Assembly: GCA_965217685.1 (NCBI GenBank)
Contig: CBDCIZ010000003.1
Location: 124,001 to 188,000, forward strand
Length of the DNA stretch: 64,000 nt
Source of the DNA: Aurantimonas sp965217685
GTDB lineage: Bacteria > Pseudomonadota > Alphaproteobacteria > Rhizobiales > Rhizobiaceae
Direction: 5' to 3'
The notes below the pieces were generated by a model. That model was given only the letters and a program-made list of their open reading frames with translations, was not told the origin of the DNA and made no database searches. Positions 62,567 to 64,000 of this stretch are shown here, piece by piece (within the stretch, counting starts at the first letter, position 1; every line of letters begins with the position of its first letter). Made by a program: the position numbers and the translations under genes.

Positions 62567-62740
62567 TCAGGCCGGGCCAAAACCGCCGATCGCGACGAAG
62601 ACCGCGATCATCATGAATATCAGCGCCAGCACCATCGTCGGCCGGTAGCCCCAGCGGCGCGAGTAGGGCCAAGTGGGCATGATGGCGATCATCACCAGAA
62701 AGGCGAGGACGACGATAATCGGACCGGGACCGAGGGGCAT
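62567..62740 (-). CDS. DUF3309-like membrane peptide (57 residues)
   Basis: The peptide starts MPLGPGPIIVVLAFLVMIAI, continues with MPTWPYSRRWGYRPT, and ends in the second helix MVLALIFMMIAVFVAIGGFG. It shares the PTWxYSxxWGYxP hinge with its downstream neighbour but has a basic hinge (SRR) and a different tail, so it is a diverged paralogue. ATG 62740 gives 57 residues; the longer frame to 62836 is not supported by the family. Confidence 0.75.
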   Translation of the reverse strand: MPLGPGPIIVVLAFLVMIAIMPTWPYSRRWGYRPTMVLALIFMMIAVFVAIGGFGPA

Positions 62741-63264
62741 GGGCGGAACTCCATTCGCGGGAAACAACTGCATGGGGGCGTGGGCGTGGGGGCCGGATCG
62801 CGCTGCCTGAAAAGTTGTAACGACCGCCCCGTTCAAGGCTAGGGCGCTCGAACAGCCAAGCGATCACCGCGGCGCATTTGCCCGGGACTTGCCCGCGCAG
62901 GGTCGATCTTCGCTGAAGTGCCATCTTTGCTGAAGCGCCGATCTTTGCCAAAGGAATGTCCCGAAGCGCCGGGCGGCAGAGCATATCTCTGCAGATGGTC
63001 CATTGCGTCATCGCCGCGTCATTTGCGCCTGCAAGAATTATATTGGTGTGCCGTTTGCATCGCTGCGCAAGTATCGCACGGTCGAGCGCCGGCAAATTGA
63101 CAAGCTGGCGGGGAGGCGCCACCTCGTTGATGCATTGCCGCGCGCATCGCGCTACATTGGACCGGATCATCTGCGGGAGCCTTCATGCCGGGTCGATGCC
63201 AGCGCCGATAGATTGCCATCGAGACTGCAGCAGAAACGCCGCACCAACATCCGTCAGGTTCTCC
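62741..63264. other. Intergenic region upstream of ispG
   Basis: No gene is visible in these 524 bases. They contain a triple imperfect repeat at 62904-62954 and presumably the promoters for the DUF3309 pair (minus) and ispG (plus). A 60-residue frame at 62918-63100 lacks protein character and overlaps the repeat. Confidence 0.4.
62904..62954 (+). repeat. Three imperfect 16-18-base tandem repeats
   Basis: Units CGATCTTCGCTGAAGTGC, CATCTTTGCTGAAGCGC and CGATCTTTGCCAAAGG follow each other directly. They share the core ATCTT(T/C)GC. This is a short tandem duplication, not a CRISPR: no spacers separate the copies. Confidence 0.6.
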
Positions 63265-64000
63265 ATGACCATTCAAACCCCCATCGCCAAGGCGCTCTCC
63301 GGTGAGCCGGTCCTCGATCCGATCGAGGCCGATCCTGCGGTGCGGCGAGCGACCGTCGGCGTCATGGTCGGAAACGTCATGGTCGGCGGCGGCGCGCCGG
63401 TCGTCGTCCAGTCGATGACCAACACCGACACGGCCGACATCGACGCGACCGTCGCTCAGGTCGCCGCTCTCTACAAGGCCGGCTCGGAGATCGTCCGCAT
63501 CACCGTCGATCGGGACGAATCGGCGGCCGCCGTCCCGAAGGTGCGCGAGCGCCTCGATCGGCTGGGCGTCGACGTGCCGCTGGTCGGCGACTTCCACTAT
63601 ATCGGCCACAAGCTCCTCGCCGATCATCCGGCCTGCGCCGAGGCGCTGGCGAAATATCGCATCAATCCCGGCAATGTCGGCTTTCGCGACAAGAAGGACC
63701 GGCAGTTCGTCGAGATCGTCGAAATAGCGATCCGCTACGACAAGCCGGTGCGCATCGGCGTCAACTGGGGCTCGCTCGATCAGGAATTGCTCACCCGGTT
63801 GATGGACATCAACACCGGCCTCGAAAATCCCCGCTCGGCCCGCGCCGTGACCCGCGAGGCGATCATCCAGTCGGCGCTGCTGTCGGCGCAGCTTGCCGAA
63901 GAAACCGGTCTCCCCCGCGAAAAGATCATTCTGTCGGCGAAGGTCAGCCAGGTGCAGGACCTCATCGCCGTCTACCGCGATCTCTCCCGCCGCACCGACC
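63265..64000 (+). CDS. ispG: IspG (4-hydroxy-3-methylbut-2-enyl diphosphate synthase), 5' part
   Basis: The gene runs past the window end; 245 complete codons are present. The product begins MTIQTPIAKALSGEPVLDPI, a longer N-terminus than in E. coli, then VMVGNVMVGGGAPVVVQSMT with the family's PVVVQSMTNTDT start of the TIM barrel, YKAGSEIVRITVDRDESAAA, and YRINPGNVGFRDKKDRQF. IspG is the [4Fe-4S] enzyme of the methylerythritol phosphate isoprenoid pathway, using ferredoxin or flavodoxin; its cluster cysteines lie beyond the window. ATG 63265 fits the family. It is open to the window edge. Confidence 0.96.
   Translation, partial: MTIQTPIAKALSGEPVLDPIEADPAVRRATVGVMVGNVMVGGGAPVVVQSMTNTDTADIDATVAQVAALYKAGSEIVRITVDRDESAAAVPKVRERLDRLGVDVPLVGDFHYIGHKLLADHPACAEALAKYRINPGNVGFRDKKDRQFVEIVEIAIRYDKPVRIGVNWGSLDQELLTRLMDINTGLENPRSARAVTREAIIQSALLSAQLAEETGLPREKIILSAKVSQVQDLIAVYRDLSRRTD

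Noticed and set aside
62904..62954. CRISPR array
   Set aside because: The copies abut directly with no spacers and no cas genes are in the window.

Overview
The window is high-GC chromosomal DNA with densely packed genes, many 4-base ATGA/GTGA overlaps and strongly G/C-ending codons. The gene content points to an alphaproteobacterium, most likely order Hyphomicrobiales: a bacteriophytochrome with a HisKA_2-type kinase, an Mrp-like cation/proton antiporter operon, DUF3309 and DUF6894 proteins, a Suv3-like helicase followed by an S4-domain gene, a seven-iron FdxA, and GTG-started pyruvate carboxylase. Genus cannot be fixed from the sequence alone.

Layout. 1-8292: a MarR regulator with a frameshifted SDR gene on the minus strand, divergent from a FAD monooxygenase, an isochorismatase-like protein, an EmrAB-type export pair and a GH15 glucanohydrolase. 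8293-9557: gene-poor, with tRNA-Arg(CCG). 9558-16449: two LysR regulators flank an electrophile-handling operon (SDR, old yellow enzyme, alpha/beta hydrolase, pirin); an IS630 transposase scrap and a flavodoxin-fold oxidoreductase with a small membrane protein follow. 16600-22995: a TetR repressor divergent from an RND pump with two adaptor genes, with two palindromic operators between them. 23008-31140: assorted single genes (TauE, DUF6894, Crp/Fnr, AI-2E exporter, pentapeptide repeat protein, Gre factor, aldose epimerase), interrupted at 25213-26650 by decayed PAS sensor and response-regulator genes.

31507-34762 encodes three steps of 4-hydroxyproline breakdown (deaminase, D-amino-acid oxidoreductase, epimerase). 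34958-37116 holds a deacetylase-like protein and a glycosyltransferase. 37343-41698 is a peptide-type ABC importer lacking its own ATPases. 41727-46195 is the antiporter operon, transcribed E-F-G-DUF4040-B-C-D. 46623-49317 carries a single-domain response regulator convergent with a bacteriophytochrome. 49678-54738 has fdxA, an FMN reductase, an S4 protein and a very long Suv3-like helicase. A probable small RNA with twin CCCCCTC loops lies at about 55085-55179. Then come a DMT permease, pyruvate carboxylase, an AT-rich trypsin-like protein of apparently foreign origin, an MFS permease, two tiny DUF3309 proteins and the start of ispG.

The most unusual items are the AT-rich trypsin-fold gene at 59823-60872, the small-RNA candidate near 55100, and the sensor-gene debris at 25213-26444. 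Nothing here is a complete multi-gene novel system. No CRISPR array, prophage or complete insertion sequence was seen.
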